Source of the DNA: Acidobacteriota bacterium
GTDB taxonomy: Bacteria > Acidobacteriota > Vicinamibacteria > Vicinamibacterales > JAKQTR01
Assembly (NCBI GenBank): GCA_026393675.1
Contig: JAPKZQ010000006.1
Location: 1-64,000, forward strand
DNA length: 64,000 nucleotides
Reading direction: 5' to 3'
The notes below the pieces were generated by a model that was not told the DNA's origin, made no database searches, and worked only from the letters and a program-made list of their open reading frames with translations. Shown piece by piece: positions 1-10,176 of this stretch; the stretch's first letter is position 1, and every line of letters begins with the position of its first letter. The position numbers and the translations under genes were made by a program.

Positions 1-116
1 AAGGCATACTCGGTGAACGTCGAGGGAAGCCGTATGCGGGAAATCCGCACGTACGGTTTGACGAGGGGTTGCTGGTCCGTGCGTGATTCCACGGCGGACT
101 GGGGCCTACTCCACCC
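1..116 (+). mobile_element. Group II intron 3' end (domains V and VI), truncated by window edge
   Basis: Positions 27-59 form the highly conserved domain V hairpin. The arm AAGCCGTATGCGG is followed by a GAAA loop and the complementary arm CCGCACGTACGGTTT, and the catalytic AGC triad lies at 28-30. A second stem at 75-99 (GTCCGTG with CACGGCGGAC) fits domain VI, which carries the branch-point adenosine. It is followed by CCTACTCCAC at 105-114, which resembles the usual 3' terminus of bacterial group II introns. The reverse transcriptase/maturase reading frame would lie to the left, outside the window. The intron is transcribed rightward. The exact 3' splice point (about 112-114) is inferred. 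Confidence 0.72.
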
Positions 117-242
117 GGCTTGTGTGAGCGGGGACGCGAAGGAACCGTCGTCCCGCCGCGACGATGTTGCGCGCAAAGGACAAGGACGAAGGGACGGCCT
201 CCCCTTGGGACGCCGAAGCCTCGGGCGTAGGCGGCGTGGCCG

Positions 243-959
243 CTACGCGCTTGCGCGTTTCGTCTTGGCGTTGATCGATGGCGACACGCTGCACACCCGG
301 TCGCCAATCCAGATCAGGATCAGGCCGATGAACTCGAGCACGTAGAGCACTTCGACGTAGCCGGCTTTTGCCATCGACCCGCCGATGCCAGGCATGAGCG
401 CGCCCACGGCGATCAAGGCGTTTCCGGCCGCCCGGTGGCCGTCATGCTGGTTGTGGAGATACTTCCACGCGCTGTAGGCTGCGCCGCCAATCAGGAAGAA
501 CGAGGCGTAGATATTGATAAACGGCGTGAGCAGCCGGATCCAGCTCCAGCCCAGGATCGCTCCGGTGGGACGAGTCACCTGGAGCATCTCCATCCGCACC
601 GGCGACAGAAAGACCAGGATCGACGCGATAATCACGAACGGCAGCGTGATCATCGTCGCTCGATCGGCGAACTTCTTCGAGTGCGTGAGGTACACCGACC
701 CCTGGGCCAGCGGATAGCCTCCGAGCAGCGCCCCCGTGACGTACCAGAGCTTGTTCAGCAACACCGTGTTGCCAGACAGCGTAATCAGGCTTTCGACGAC
801 CGTGCCGCTGCCATAACAAGCGACTCCGAAGGCCCACCAGAACAGGTGCGGCGACCGATGCGCGAAGTACTTCCGGAACAGTAACGTCGAAAAGGTGATC
901 GCGATGATCGACGTCCCGATCGGGAAGTAGTGAACAATCGTGAGGGCCTGCTGATCCAT
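243..959 (-). CDS. Polytopic membrane protein of unknown function
   Basis: The product is 238 residues, mostly hydrophobic, with about seven predicted membrane spans (near residues 14-32, 38-59, 72-92, 101-121, 143-166, 178-199 and 205-225) and a short basic C-terminal tail. I do not recognise a family. The layout of seven short helices with small loops resembles sensor input modules, but no kinase or cyclase domain follows. The ATG at 959 is preceded by AGGA at a suitable distance. It lies just downstream of the group II intron tail and is transcribed toward it. The nearest gene on the same strand ends 54 bases upstream. Confidence 0.7.
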   Translation of the reverse strand: MDQQALTIVHYFPIGTSIIAITFSTLLFRKYFAHRSPHLFWWAFGVACYGSGTVVESLITLSGNTVLLNKLWYVTGALLGGYPLAQGSVYLTHSKKFADRATMITLPFVIIASILVFLSPVRMEMLQVTRPTGAILGWSWIRLLTPFINIYASFFLIGGAAYSAWKYLHNQHDGHRAAGNALIAVGALMPGIGGSMAKAGYVEVLYVLEFIGLILIWIGDRVCSVSPSINAKTKRASA

Positions 960-1013
960 GGCTATCCTGTTCGCCGGAGCTGAAGCCCCGGCCTCGATCT
1001 GACCGACTACGTC

Positions 1014-2063
1014 CTACTTCTTGGGGCCGACATTCAGCGACGAGATGTCCATCAGGTACATGAACATCTTTCGCTCGCCCGGCTTCGCGTCGCGGCTCGA
1101 CGAGAAGCCCATCCAGTGGCCGTCTGGCGAGATGTCCGGGAACCCATCGAATGCGTCGTTGAAGGTGAGTCGGCGTTGTTCACCGCTCACCAGATCCATC
1201 ATGAAGATCTCGAAATTGCGTGGCGGCAGCAGCTTGACGAAGACGAAGTGCCGTCCATCTGGTGCCGGCGCCGGCGCCCAGTTGGTGCCGATCTCCGACG
1301 TGATCTGTTTCGTGTCGGTGCCATCGGGCTTGATGGTGAAGATCTGCATCGGCATGCCGCGCTGGTTCTGATCCTGGATCTTCCACGCGCGGTAGATGAT
1401 CGTCTTGCCGTCCGGCATCCACCGAGCCCCGCCTTCCTGCCAGTCGGCCGTGTGCGTGATCTGGAACAGTTCGCTCCCGTCAGGCCGCATCTTGTAGAGG
1501 TCCATCTTCCCGTCGGTCTGGCGTCCGAACAGGATCCACTTGCCGTCGGGCGAGACCGTCACCTCGGCGTCGTACACCTTGTTGGTGGTCATCCGGACCA
1601 CGTGGCCGCCGTCGAGATCGGAGGTGTAGAGCTCGGCTCCCTGCGGGTAGTCGTTGGCGTCAGAGTAGTTGCCGGCCGGCATGTCGAGGTTGTCGCGCGT
1701 AGACGTCCAGATCAGCTTCTTCCCGTCCGGGTAATAGAACGAACAGGCGTCACCACCCTTGTCATTGATCCGCCGGACGTTTGTGCCATCCAGGTTGAAC
1801 GTGTAGACCTGGAACTGCTTGTCGTCCGCCATCTTGGCGTTGCAGATCATGCTCTTGCCGTCGGGGGAGAAGTACCCTTCGGCGGCCTCGCCCGCAATCG
1901 GAATCTTGTGGATCGGCAGCTCCGAACCGGTCGCCTGGGGTGCCGCCGCCGCGACGTTCTGCGCCGGGGCCTGCCCGTTGGCCGCGAGTCCGGTTACCAG
2001 GGCCGTCGTGCATGCCAGGCCCAGAACAGCCACCCACCGAAACGCGCCAGATCCACCCGTCAC
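1014..2063 (-). CDS. Secreted TolB-like beta-propeller (PD40 repeat) protein
   Basis: The product is 349 residues. A signal peptide (hydrophobic stretch about residues 10-28, AxA-like end near NGQAPAQ) is followed by repeated SPDGK / PDGKxLIWTS blades typical of PD40/WD40-like repeats of TolB and related exported proteins. Blade motifs recur about every 45-50 residues (for example FSPDGKSM, VSPDGKWILF, WMPDGKTIIY, ISPDGHWMGF). Members bind proteins or sense ligands in the periplasm. No Tol-Pal genes are nearby, so this is not called TolB itself. The start is a GTG at 2063 with a G-rich site upstream. Confidence 0.8.
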   Translation of the reverse strand: MTGGSGAFRWVAVLGLACTTALVTGLAANGQAPAQNVAAAAPQATGSELPIHKIPIAGEAAEGYFSPDGKSMICNAKMADDKQFQVYTFNLDGTNVRRINDKGGDACSFYYPDGKKLIWTSTRDNLDMPAGNYSDANDYPQGAELYTSDLDGGHVVRMTTNKVYDAEVTVSPDGKWILFGRQTDGKMDLYKMRPDGSELFQITHTADWQEGGARWMPDGKTIIYRAWKIQDQNQRGMPMQIFTIKPDGTDTKQITSEIGTNWAPAPAPDGRHFVFVKLLPPRNFEIFMMDLVSGEQRRLTFNDAFDGFPDISPDGHWMGFSSSRDAKPGERKMFMYLMDISSLNVGPKK

Positions 2064-2333
2064 ACGGCACCCCCTTCACAAGTCCCGACCTTCGACAATG
2101 GCACGTCCGAATTCACTGAGTCAAGGCGGCTCTTGCGGCAGGTGACATCGACGCAGGTTTCGCTGCACAATGGGGCGCCCAAGACCCGCCAGGGCTTTCC
2201 GTTTGTGCTTCGACTCGCAGTCATGGCTGCGTAATATGATGAGCCGAATCGGCAGGAACGCTCGCTCAGCACGACGTCCTGAGTGAGCGGATTGGTTGCC
2301 GATTTCATGAAACGAAGGACGTCGCGAGGCATC
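2064..2333. other. Divergent intergenic region with an inverted repeat
   Basis: This 270-base region separates the divergent genes at 1014-2063 and 2334-4313. No convincing small gene is seen. An imperfect inverted repeat at 2259-2289 (CGCTCGCTCAG with CTGAGTGAGCG) lies just before the rightward gene and could be an operator or a 5'-leader hairpin. Confidence 0.35.
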
Positions 2334-4313
2334 ATGACGATTGAACAGTGCTCCCGTCTTACTTTCCGACTGTGCGTCGCCGCGCTGGCCGCCGCCATCA
2401 TTGGCGTCGCCCCCGTTGCTGCTCAAACCAAGCCCGCGGATACGAAACAGACTCCGCCGGCCACGGCGCAGGCCAAGCCCGCCGAGCCGGCTGCGCCTGC
2501 TGCTCAAGCCAAGCCCGCGGACCAGGCGAAGCCGCCCGCGGCGACCACGGCCGGGGCGCAGAGGCCTGCTGATCAGGCCAAGCCTGCCGATCAGGCGAAG
2601 CCGCCTGCCGCGGGATCGACCGGGCAGAAACCCGCTGATCCGAAGGCCGCCCCTGCCGCTCCGGCTGCTGCGCGCGAGGTGACACCCGAGGCCAAGGCGC
2701 TAAGGGATGCAGCGGCAATCACCGATCCCGACAAGCAGATCGAAGCGTTCAAGAAGGTGATGGCGGACTTCCCGAAGACCTCGGCGGCCAGCTCCGCCGA
2801 GAACATGATCATCAACACGCTGACCAAAAAAGCGTCGACCGACATCAAGACCCTGCAGGAGCAGGCGAAGAAGTATGTCGACGGTGCAGCCACGCCGAAC
2901 GAACAGGCGCGGCGCCTCGGGTCCACCGCCAGTGGATTTGCGAGTGCCAGCATGCTGCTCGACGAGGCCGAGCAGTACGCGAAGAAGGCGCTCGACCTGC
3001 TCGGCAACGAGAAGGCCTGGATAGAGGCCGAGAAGAAAGCCGCAGCCGAGTCGCAAGCCGAAGCACTCAAGCGGGATCCGAAGGCCAAGCCGCGGCCTGC
3101 CGCAACTGACGCGGACTACTCGATCCGGCTGGTGTCGATGCGGCAGACGGGTCTGATGACGCTCGGCCAAGTTTACGACAAGCGCGGGAAAACGGCTGAA
3201 GCCGAGAAGAGCTACCGCGAAGCCTACAATCTGCAGCCCAAATCCGGGGCTGCCGCGGCCCTGAAGCTGGCGGACTACGCGAAACTGGCCAACCACCCGT
3301 ACGAGCAGCTCGAGTACCTGACGGTCGCCACGCTGGCCGGCCGGGTGACGGCCGCCTCACGCGCCGAACTTGAGGCGGTCTACAAGCAGACCCACGGTGG
3401 GTCGCCGGTCGACCTCGACAAGATGCTGGACGAGCGCTACGAGAAGGACGCCCCGAAGGTCGAGGCCAAACCGTACGCGGCTTCAAAGAAGCGAACCGAC
3501 CGCATGGTCGTCGCTGAACTGTTTACCGGGGCTGGCTGTCCGCCGTGCGTCGCCGCCGATATGGCATTTGAAGCGGCCATTGATCGCTACTCCGCCAAAG
3601 ACGTCGCGGTGCTCGTGTACCATCTCCACATTCCGCGGCCCGATCCGATGACCAACCCGTCCACGCAAACGCGCAAGGACTTCTACGACGTGCCGGGGAC
3701 GCCCACCTACTTCATCGACGGCGGAAACCAGAAAGTAGGCGGCGGCGGCGCGGCCCAGGCGGAGAAGCTCTTCAAGGAGACGGTTGAATCCGTCGTCGAC
3801 AAACGCCTCGATGTCAAGCCTGGTGCGCGGATCAAGCTGCAGGCCAGCATGAAGGGCGGGGCGGTCGACGTTGCCGTCGAAGTGGGGAAGACGGTGAAAA
3901 CCGGAAAGCCAGATCAGAAACTCAGATTACAGGTCGCACTGGTCGAGGAACTCGTGCACTACACAGGCGAGAACGGCGTGCGGTTCCACCCGATGGTCGT
4001 CCGAAGTCTCGCGTCGACCGAAAAGGACAAGCTCGGCTTCGCGGTGACTCCGGGGCAGACGTCGAAGGTCACGCACACGTTCGATGTGGCCAAGGCCGTC
4101 GCCGATGCCAAGGCGCACCTCGATGCGATGGAGGGCGGCGCGAATCAGCGTTTCGGCAAGTTCCAGTTCATCGAACGCAAGAACGCCATCGACATGGCAC
4201 ACCTGCGCGTGGTGGCCTTCGTGCAGGATGAGAAGACCAAGGATATCTTGCAGGCCGCGATTGTCGACCTGCCGGCTCCGACGAAGGCGCCGGCCGTCAA
4301 GGGCACTAACTAA
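2334..4313 (+). CDS. Secreted TPR / thioredoxin-fold protein with Lys-Pro-Ala repeats
   Basis: From the ATG at 2334 the product is 659 residues. This start is chosen over GTG 2283 and ATG 2307 because GAGG lies 5 bases upstream and a clean signal peptide follows (residues about 6-31, ending VAAQ). Next comes a low-complexity segment built on repeats of [10 protein letters not shown] (about residues 32-115). A helical TPR-like region follows (about 120-370), then a thioredoxin fold with a CPPC motif (Cys402, Cys405) and the cis-Pro motif [10 protein letters not shown] beta-rich C-terminal domain ends the protein. The fold suggests periplasmic thiol-disulfide chemistry, but the substrate is unknown. 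The 3' end overlaps the convergent purL by 8 bases. Confidence 0.8.
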   Translation: MTIEQCSRLTFRLCVAALAAAIIGVAPVAAQTKPADTKQTPPATAQAKPAEPAAPAAQAKPADQAKPPAATTAGAQRPADQAKPADQAKPPAAGSTGQKPADPKAAPAAPAAAREVTPEAKALRDAAAITDPDKQIEAFKKVMADFPKTSAASSAENMIINTLTKKASTDIKTLQEQAKKYVDGAATPNEQARRLGSTASGFASASMLLDEAEQYAKKALDLLGNEKAWIEAEKKAAAESQAEALKRDPKAKPRPAATDADYSIRLVSMRQTGLMTLGQVYDKRGKTAEAEKSYREAYNLQPKSGAAAALKLADYAKLANHPYEQLEYLTVATLAGRVTAASRAELEAVYKQTHGGSPVDLDKMLDERYEKDAPKVEAKPYAASKKRTDRMVVAELFTGAGCPPCVAADMAFEAAIDRYSAKDVAVLVYHLHIPRPDPMTNPSTQTRKDFYDVPGTPTYFIDGGNQKVGGGGAAQAEKLFKETVESVVDKRLDVKPGARIKLQASMKGGAVDVAVEVGKTVKTGKPDQKLRLQVALVEELVHYTGENGVRFHPMVVRSLASTEKDKLGFAVTPGQTSKVTHTFDVAKAVADAKAHLDAMEGGANQRFGKFQFIERKNAIDMAHLRVVAFVQDEKTKDILQAAIVDLPAPTKAPAVKGTN

Positions 4314-7300
4314 CGTAGACCCGAGCGTTGCGGAAGAGCCGCATCCAGGGGCTGTCTTCACCCCAGCCATCCGGATGCCACGAGAGCTGGACCGATCGGA
4401 ACACCCGTTCCGGGTGCGGCATGAGAATCGTGAACCGGCCATCGGCGGTGGTCACGGCTGTCAAGCCGCGGGGAGAACCGTTGGGGTTGAGGGGATAGGT
4501 CTCGGTCGCCTGTCCCCGATTGTCAACCTGGCGAGCCGACACGATGACGCGCTGCGCATCGGCGGATCGTTCGAACACCGCCCTGCCTTCGCCATGCGCG
4601 GTGACAACCGGAAGGAAACTCCCGGCCATCCCGGTGAAGAACAGCGAGGGGCTCGGCACGATCTCTACCGTGATGAGCCGAGCCTCGAACTGTTCGGACG
4701 CGTTCTTGACGAATCTCGGCCAGGCCGCGGCTCCCGGGACGAGCGACTTCAGCGCGGCCATCATCTGGCATCCGTTGCAGACACCCAGCGCGAAGGTATC
4801 CGGCCGCTCGAAGAACGCGGCGAACTGGTCACGGGCGCGGGTGTTGTAGAGGATCGACTTCGCCCACCCCTCGCCGCCGCCAAGCACGTCACCGTATGAG
4901 AATCCGCCGCACGCGACCAAACCCCGAAACGATTCGAGCGACACGCGTCCCGCAATGATGTCGCTCATGTGCACGTCATGCGCCTCGAAACCGGCCCGGT
5001 CGAAGGCCGCCGCCATCTCGACCTCGCCGTTCACGCCCTGTTCGCGTAGAATCGCCATGGGCGGTCTGACGCCTGTCGCGATAAACGGCGCACCCACTTC
5101 GTCAGTCGGGTCGAATCGCACAACCGGGGTGATGCCCGGATCGCCGCCATCCAAAATCCGGTCGTACTCCTGAAGCGCTGAAACCGGGTTGTCGCGGAGA
5201 GACTGCAGCAGCCAGGTGGTCTCGCTCCATACTCGTTGCAGCGCGACACGCGACTCGCTGAAGAGTTCCTGGCCGCCGCGCGCCACACGCAGCACGTCGT
5301 CATCGGTGACGCGTCCGACCACACGGCCGTCAAGGTCGTGCGACTGGAGCACGGCGAGCACGCGCGACAAATCGGCATCGCGAACCTGGATGACTGCGCC
5401 CAACTCCTCTGCAAACAGTTTGGCAAGAAGGGCGGTATCGTCGGCGGCCGGATGCGCGCCAATGGCGTCGGCATCAAGCGCAAGGCCCACGTGTCCGGCA
5501 AACGCCATTTCCGCCGCCGTCACGAACAGGCCGCCGTCCGACCGATCGTGGTACGCCAGCACGAGGCCGGCGGTGCGCAGTTCAGCGAGCGCCGCAAACA
5601 GGCCGCGAATCGCCGCCGGGTCGTCGAGATCCGGCACGTCGCCGCCGACCTGGCTAACCACCTGCGCCAGGATCGAACCGCCCAGCCTCGCCTGGCCGCC
5701 TGCCAGGTCAATGAGCACAAGAGAGGTCGGGCCCGCGTCGGTTTTCAACTGCGGCGTCCATGTCGGTCTGACGTCATCACAGGGGGCGAACGCCGAGATG
5801 ATGAGCGACACCGGACTGACGACATCGCGCGTCGCGCCTGCCTCGGTCCACCGCGTGCGCATCGACATCGAGTCCTTGCCGACGGGAATGCTGATGCCCA
5901 GGGCCGGGCACAGATCGATCGCAACGGCGCAAACCGTGTCATAGAGTGCCGCGTCCTCGCCTGGCGCGCCTGCGGCGGCCATCCAGTTGGCCGACAGCTT
6001 GACCAGTGAGAGTGCATGCACGGGGGCGGCGGCGAGATTCGTGAGCGCCTCCCCGACAGCCATTCGCCCGGAGGCCGGCGCGTTGGTCGCCGCGATTGGC
6101 GTCCGTTCACCGATGGCGAACGCCTCGCCCGCGTAGCCCTCGAAGGCCAGGAGCGTCGTCGCGCAGTCAGCCACTGGAACCTGCCATGGTCCAACGCACT
6201 GGTCGCGTGAGCACAGGCCGCCGACGGTGCGATCGCCGATGCTGATGAGAAACGTCTTGTCGGCAACCGTCGGCGCGCGAAGGACCAGATGCGCGGCCTC
6301 GGCCAACGACACACCTCGTCCATCAAACGGAGCAACGTCGATGTGCGCGTGTGCGACATCGCGCGTCATTCGTGGCGGCTTCCCGAGTAGCGCCGGCAGG
6401 TCCATGTCGACAGGTGCGTTGTCGAAGAGCGGGTCGCGCACTTCGAGCCGCTCGTCGTCTGTGGCGACGCCGACGACGGCAAACGGGCAGCGCTCGCGCT
6501 CGCAGAGCGCGCGGAAGCGATCGAGATCACCCGGGGCAATCGCCAGCACGTACCGCTCCTGCGCCTCGTTGCACCACACCTCACGAGGCGTCATCCCGGG
6601 CTCTTCGTTGGGAGCCGCCCGCAGGTCGATTCGCGCTCCCCGGCCGGCGCCGTGCGCGAGCTCCGGCAACGCGTTCGACAGGCCCCCCGCGCCGACGTCG
6701 TGGATCGAGAGGATGGGATTGGACGCGCCGAGGGCCCCGCAGCGATCGATGACTTCCTGGGCGCGGCGCTGGATCTCGGCGTTGCCCCGCTGGACCGAAT
6801 CGAAGTCGAGATCGGCCGTGTTTGTGCCGGTGGTCATAGACGAGGCAGACCCGCCGCCCATCCCGATGAGCATGCCGGGCCCCCCGATCTGGATCAGCAG
6901 CGAGCCGGGCGGGATGTCCGCTTTGTACGCGTCGTCGGCGCAGATGTTGCCCACGCCCCCCGCCAGCATGATGGGCTTGTGGTATCCGCGAACCACGCCG
7001 CCCACACGCTGCTCGTAGCTGCGGAAGTACCCAGCGAGGTTGGGACGCCCGAACTCGTTGTTGAACGAGGCCGCGCCAATCGGGCCGTCAATCATGATGG
7101 CCAAGGGGGAACTGATGCGGCCGGGTCTGGATTCCGGATCCTCCCATGGCCGCTCGTACCCGGGAATGCGCAGGTGTGACACGGAGAAGCCGCAGAGACC
7201 CGCCTTGGGCTTCGAGCCGCGACCAGTGGCACCCTCGTCGCGGATCTCGCCGCCCGATCCTGTTGCCGCGCCGGGAAACGGCGAGATGGCTGTCGGATGA

Positions 7301-8175
7301 TTGTGTGTCTCCACCTTCATCAGTGTGTGGAGATGCGTCTCGCGGTAGCCGTAAAGGCCGGTCTCCGCGTCCGCGAAGAAACGGCGCACACGGCGTCCTT
7401 CCATGACCGCGGCGTTGTCGGAATACGCCACCACCGTGCCTTGCGGGTTCTTCTCGTCGGTCGTCCGGATCATCGCGAAGAGCGAGTCGTCGCAGGGCTG
7501 GCCGTCGATAATCCACGAAGCATTGAAGATCTTGTGGCGGCAGTGCTCGGAGTTCGCCTGCGCGAACATCGTGAGCTCCACATCGGTCGGATTGCGCCTA
7601 TGGCTGGTGAAGTACGCCACCAGATAGTCAATCTCGTCGGGCGCGAGAGCGAGACCGAACCTCGCATTGGCTTCGTCAAGCGCCGCAGGCCCACGTCCGA
7701 GGACGTCCACCAGGGTCAGCGGTTTCGGGGCGTAGTGGTGGAACAGTTCGTCGGCCTCATCGAAGCTGTTGACGACCGTCTCTGTCATCCGATCGTGCAG
7801 CAGCGGAAGGATGGCTGATAGGAGACCCGCGCCCTCCACATCGAACGCCGTTCCACGCTCGATGCGCCTGACGGCGTCGAGCCCGCACTGCTTCGCGATG
7901 TCGGTGGCCTTCGACGACCACGGTGAGATCGTCCCGAATCTGGGCGTCACCAGGATCGGACGACCCACGGCCTCTGGCGCGGCGTCGCCGTAGGTCAGCA
8001 ATCTCGTGAGTGTGTCGCTCTCCGGCTGAGTCAGGTCCCGCGTGGTTTCGACAAAATGCCAGAACCGGGCCGATCGGATCTCGAACCCGGCCTTGGTGGC
8101 ACGAACCAGGGCATTGAGCTTGTCGAGGCGGAAGCTTGAGAGCGCCAGGCCCCCCGGCGTCTTGAGGACGGTCAT
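4306..8175 (-). CDS. purL: Phosphoribosylformylglycinamidine synthase, single-chain type
   Basis: The enzyme converts FGAR to FGAM with ATP and glutamine in purine biosynthesis. The 1289-residue length matches the large proteobacterial/eukaryotic form, in which the PurS-like N-terminus, the PurL core and the PurQ glutaminase are fused. Seen in the sequence: the N-terminal region, a core with [20 protein letters not shown]-type substrate and ATP motifs (about residue 290), and a C-terminal class I glutaminase with the nucleophile in GVCNGCQMM (Cys1133) and the HPERVFRS histidine. Many Gram-positive and related bacteria use separate purS, purQ and purL, so the fused form is a point of note. No other pur gene is present in the window. 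Confidence 0.97.
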   Translation of the reverse strand: MTVLKTPGGLALSSFRLDKLNALVRATKAGFEIRSARFWHFVETTRDLTQPESDTLTRLLTYGDAAPEAVGRPILVTPRFGTISPWSSKATDIAKQCGLDAVRRIERGTAFDVEGAGLLSAILPLLHDRMTETVVNSFDEADELFHHYAPKPLTLVDVLGRGPAALDEANARFGLALAPDEIDYLVAYFTSHRRNPTDVELTMFAQANSEHCRHKIFNASWIIDGQPCDDSLFAMIRTTDEKNPQGTVVAYSDNAAVMEGRRVRRFFADAETGLYGYRETHLHTLMKVETHNHPTAISPFPGAATGSGGEIRDEGATGRGSKPKAGLCGFSVSHLRIPGYERPWEDPESRPGRISSPLAIMIDGPIGAASFNNEFGRPNLAGYFRSYEQRVGGVVRGYHKPIMLAGGVGNICADDAYKADIPPGSLLIQIGGPGMLIGMGGGSASSMTTGTNTADLDFDSVQRGNAEIQRRAQEVIDRCGALGASNPILSIHDVGAGGLSNALPELAHGAGRGARIDLRAAPNEEPGMTPREVWCNEAQERYVLAIAPGDLDRFRALCERERCPFAVVGVATDDERLEVRDPLFDNAPVDMDLPALLGKPPRMTRDVAHAHIDVAPFDGRGVSLAEAAHLVLRAPTVADKTFLISIGDRTVGGLCSRDQCVGPWQVPVADCATTLLAFEGYAGEAFAIGERTPIAATNAPASGRMAVGEALTNLAAAPVHALSLVKLSANWMAAAGAPGEDAALYDTVCAVAIDLCPALGISIPVGKDSMSMRTRWTEAGATRDVVSPVSLIISAFAPCDDVRPTWTPQLKTDAGPTSLVLIDLAGGQARLGGSILAQVVSQVGGDVPDLDDPAAIRGLFAALAELRTAGLVLAYHDRSDGGLFVTAAEMAFAGHVGLALDADAIGAHPAADDTALLAKLFAEELGAVIQVRDADLSRVLAVLQSHDLDGRVVGRVTDDDVLRVARGGQELFSESRVALQRVWSETTWLLQSLRDNPVSALQEYDRILDGGDPGITPVVRFDPTDEVGAPFIATGVRPPMAILREQGVNGEVEMAAAFDRAGFEAHDVHMSDIIAGRVSLESFRGLVACGGFSYGDVLGGGEGWAKSILYNTRARDQFAAFFERPDTFALGVCNGCQMMAALKSLVPGAAAWPRFVKNASEQFEARLITVEIVPSPSLFFTGMAGSFLPVVTAHGEGRAVFERSADAQRVIVSARQVDNRGQATETYPLNPNGSPRGLTAVTTADGRFTILMPHPERVFRSVQLSWHPDGWGEDSPWMRLFRNARVYVS

Positions 8176-8215
8176 GCGCTTGGAATTCTACCCTGTCTGC
8201 CGACACGACGGCTCC

Positions 8216-8262
8216 CGCCCTTCGACTGCGCTCAGGGCGTGGCGAGCGAAGTCGAACCACGA
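8216..8262. repeat. Imperfect palindromic intergenic repeat
   Basis: The purL-hypA divergent gap contains TTCGACTGCGCTCAGGGCG facing GCGAGCGAAGTCGAA, an inverted pair of a kind dispersed through intergenic DNA of many high-GC bacteria. A looser relative lies near 49165-49205. No promoter could be assigned with confidence in this gap. Confidence 0.45.
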
Positions 8263-8342
8263 GGGTCGGTCTATTCTGGACCTTCGTGAATAGACCGCGC
8301 CACGGAGCGACAGCGCCCGGCAGGTATAGAATCAGGAGAGCC

Positions 8343-8684
8343 GTGCACGAAGTGGGTATCATGCAGTCGGTTCTCGAGATCGCCGAGGCGCAGGCGCGGA
8401 CATCCGGCGCTCTGCGCATCCGCGAGGTCAAGATGCGGGTCGGCCGCATGACCGGCGTCGTGTCGGAGGCTCTGGACCACGCCTTCGCGGTGCTGCGCGA
8501 AGGGACCATGGCCGCCGGCGCGCGGCTCGACGTCGAGTTCGTGCCCGGCGCCTTCTGGTGCATGACCTGCGCCGCGGAGTTCGAGTCCGACGATCTGATT
8601 GGCGGGTGCCCGACGTGCCACGAGCCCAGCTTTGATATGCGGCGGGGTCGGGAACTGGACGTGGTCTCGCTGGAGGTTGACTGA
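8343..8684 (+). CDS. hypA: Hydrogenase nickel-incorporation protein HypA
   Basis: The 113-residue zinc protein delivers nickel to [NiFe]-hydrogenase together with HypB. The GTG at 8343 is chosen because the resulting N-terminus, (M)HEVGIMQS, begins with the invariant Met-His nickel site of HypA, and AGGAG lies at 8335-8339. Two CxxC-type zinc pairs are seen, CMTC (about residue 77) and CPTC (about residue 95). The hypB start follows after 2 bases, so the two are one transcription unit. No hydrogenase structural or hypCDEF genes lie nearby. Confidence 0.95.
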   Translation: MHEVGIMQSVLEIAEAQARTSGALRIREVKMRVGRMTGVVSEALDHAFAVLREGTMAAGARLDVEFVPGAFWCMTCAAEFESDDLIGGCPTCHEPSFDMRRGRELDVVSLEVD

Positions 8685-8686
8685 TC

Positions 8687-9607
8687 ATGTGCGTGGAATG
8701 CGGATGCGGCCTTCCGGGGCCGACCAGGATCGATGGCAAGCCGGCTTCCGAGGTGAGTTCACCGCTGATCGAGGACCCGCACGCGTACAGTCACGAGCAC
8801 GATCACGGTGACGGGCACGTGCATAGACACGAGCACGCGCACGGGCGCGAACACGACCACGCCCACGAGCATGCGCATCCGCACTCGGACGATCTTGCGC
8901 ACGACCACGAACATCTCCACGACCACACCCACGACCACGATCAGCCGCATCGCGAGATCGCGGTGCACCAGTCCATCTTTGCGGCCAACGACAGGATGGC
9001 CGAGCGCAATCGCGGCTTCTTCAAGGCCCTTGGCCTGTTCACGCTGAACGTCGTGTCGTCACCAGGGTCGGGTAAGACCGCGCTTCTTCAGAAGACGATT
9101 GAACGGCTGCAACCCGTCACGCGCGTTGGCGTCATCGTCGGCGATCTTGAAACCGACAACGACGCGAGGCGCCTGCGCACGACCGGGGCGCCGGTGGTCC
9201 AGATCTCCACCGGAACGCTCTGCCACCTCGATGCGGAGATGATCGCGCGGGCGGTTGGGCAGCTTGATGCGAAGGCGCTCGACGTGCTGTTCATCGAGAA
9301 CGTCGGCAATCTCGTGTGTCCGGCCGAGTTCGACCTCGGCGAGGATCTGCGGGTCGCGCTGCTCTCGGTGACGGAAGGCGAGGACAAGCCGCTCAAGTAC
9401 CCGCCCATGTTCCGACACGCCCACGTGGTCGTCATCACCAAGACCGACCTGGCGCCGCACGTCGACTTCGACCGCGCCGCCGCGCTGGCCAACATCCGGC
9501 GCGTCAACCCGAAAGCCAGGATCTTCGACGTGTCGGCAAAGACAGGCGCAGGCATGGACGAGTGGTGCGACTATCTGAAGGCCAGGCGGACCGGGAACCT
9601 CGTATAG
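8687..9607 (+). CDS. hypB: Hydrogenase/urease nickel-incorporation GTPase HypB
   Basis: The 306-residue GTPase works with HypA in nickel insertion. The N-terminus carries the high-affinity nickel motif CxxCGC (CVECGC, residues 2-7). A long His-Asp-Glu-rich tract follows (about residues 28-88, more than 25 His), typical of nickel-storing HypB variants. The G domain has P-loop SSPGSGKT (about residues 122-129), the ENVGNLVCPAEFDLGE metal/dimer segment and TKTDL for guanine. The spacing of 2 bases after hypA indicates co-translation. The His-rich repeat DNA (CACGACCACG-type units) spans about 8790-8950. Confidence 0.97.
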   Translation: MCVECGCGLPGPTRIDGKPASEVSSPLIEDPHAYSHEHDHGDGHVHRHEHAHGREHDHAHEHAHPHSDDLAHDHEHLHDHTHDHDQPHREIAVHQSIFAANDRMAERNRGFFKALGLFTLNVVSSPGSGKTALLQKTIERLQPVTRVGVIVGDLETDNDARRLRTTGAPVVQISTGTLCHLDAEMIARAVGQLDAKALDVLFIENVGNLVCPAEFDLGEDLRVALLSVTEGEDKPLKYPPMFRHAHVVVITKTDLAPHVDFDRAAALANIRRVNPKARIFDVSAKTGAGMDEWCDYLKARRTGNLV

Positions 9608-9621
9608 ACCGACGCGGCCGT

Positions 9622-10176
9622 TCAGCTGAACGGCGCGGCCGACGAGGCCCGGAAGAGCGCCTGCGCGACAGCCGCAATCGCAGTCTCCCGGCGGGTCTCC
9701 CACGATCCAGCAATATCGACGACGCGAGCGCCGAACACCTCCAACTGCCGGCGGAAAAGCTCGTGCATGTAGGCGCGTTCGTCGGGCCTGTCGCGCTGGA
9801 GGCCATCCGCCAGCCACGGCACATCCGGGTGCAGCAACAGGTACAGATCTGCCAGGCGTTTTTTCGCCGCGTCGGCTATCCATGGCGGGCACTCGCCGTA
9901 GTAGTGCCGGCCGTAGACGACGGTGCTGATGAGGTCGGTGTCTCTGATGACCAGGCGCGACGCCGACGAGGCCGCCTCGTCCTCGACACGCATCTGTCCG
10001 CACGCGATCGGCGATACATCCGACGCGTCGAGCGGCGTGCCCTTGCGGTCGAGGTACTCGCGGACGTACTCCGGCGACGCGGGTGCCCCGAAGTGCGCCG
10101 CCAGGTCAGCGGCCAGCGTCGTCTTGCCGGTGCACTCCGAGCCGGTGAGCACGACGACGAACGGCCTGGCGCTCAT
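9622..10176 (-). CDS. P-loop kinase of the NadR C-terminal (AAA_28) type, probable vitamin kinase
   Basis: The 184-residue protein has a Walker A motif GSECTGKTT at residues 11-19 and a fold like the ribosylnicotinamide kinase domain of NadR. It also has RDTDLISTVVYGRHYYG, matching the substrate-binding segment of that group. By sequence alone it would be called nicotinamide riboside kinase. Its gene overlaps the PnuC-type transporter by 4 bases in an operon led by a TPP riboswitch, so thiamine or a thiamine precursor is the likelier substrate (inference). Trapping the imported vitamin by phosphorylation would make facilitated uptake unidirectional. Confidence 0.75.
   Translation of the reverse strand: MSARPFVVVLTGSECTGKTTLAADLAAHFGAPASPEYVREYLDRKGTPLDASDVSPIACGQMRVEDEAASSASRLVIRDTDLISTVVYGRHYYGECPPWIADAAKKRLADLYLLLHPDVPWLADGLQRDRPDERAYMHELFRRQLEVFGARVVDIAGSWETRRETAIAAVAQALFRASSAAPFS

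Noticed and set aside
1116-2234. 372-codon plus-strand frame opposite the TolB-like gene
   Set aside because: Antisense shadow. The minus-strand frame has PD40 repeats and a signal peptide, while this one is an Arg/Val-rich low-information sequence.
2430-2640. Minisatellite-type repeat
   Set aside because: The degenerate AAGCCCGCCGATCAGGCG units are in frame and encode the KPADQAKP linker of the thioredoxin-fold protein.
8790-8950. CRISPR-like or tandem DNA repeat
   Set aside because: The periodic CACGACCACG pattern is the codon pattern of the His-rich region of HypB.
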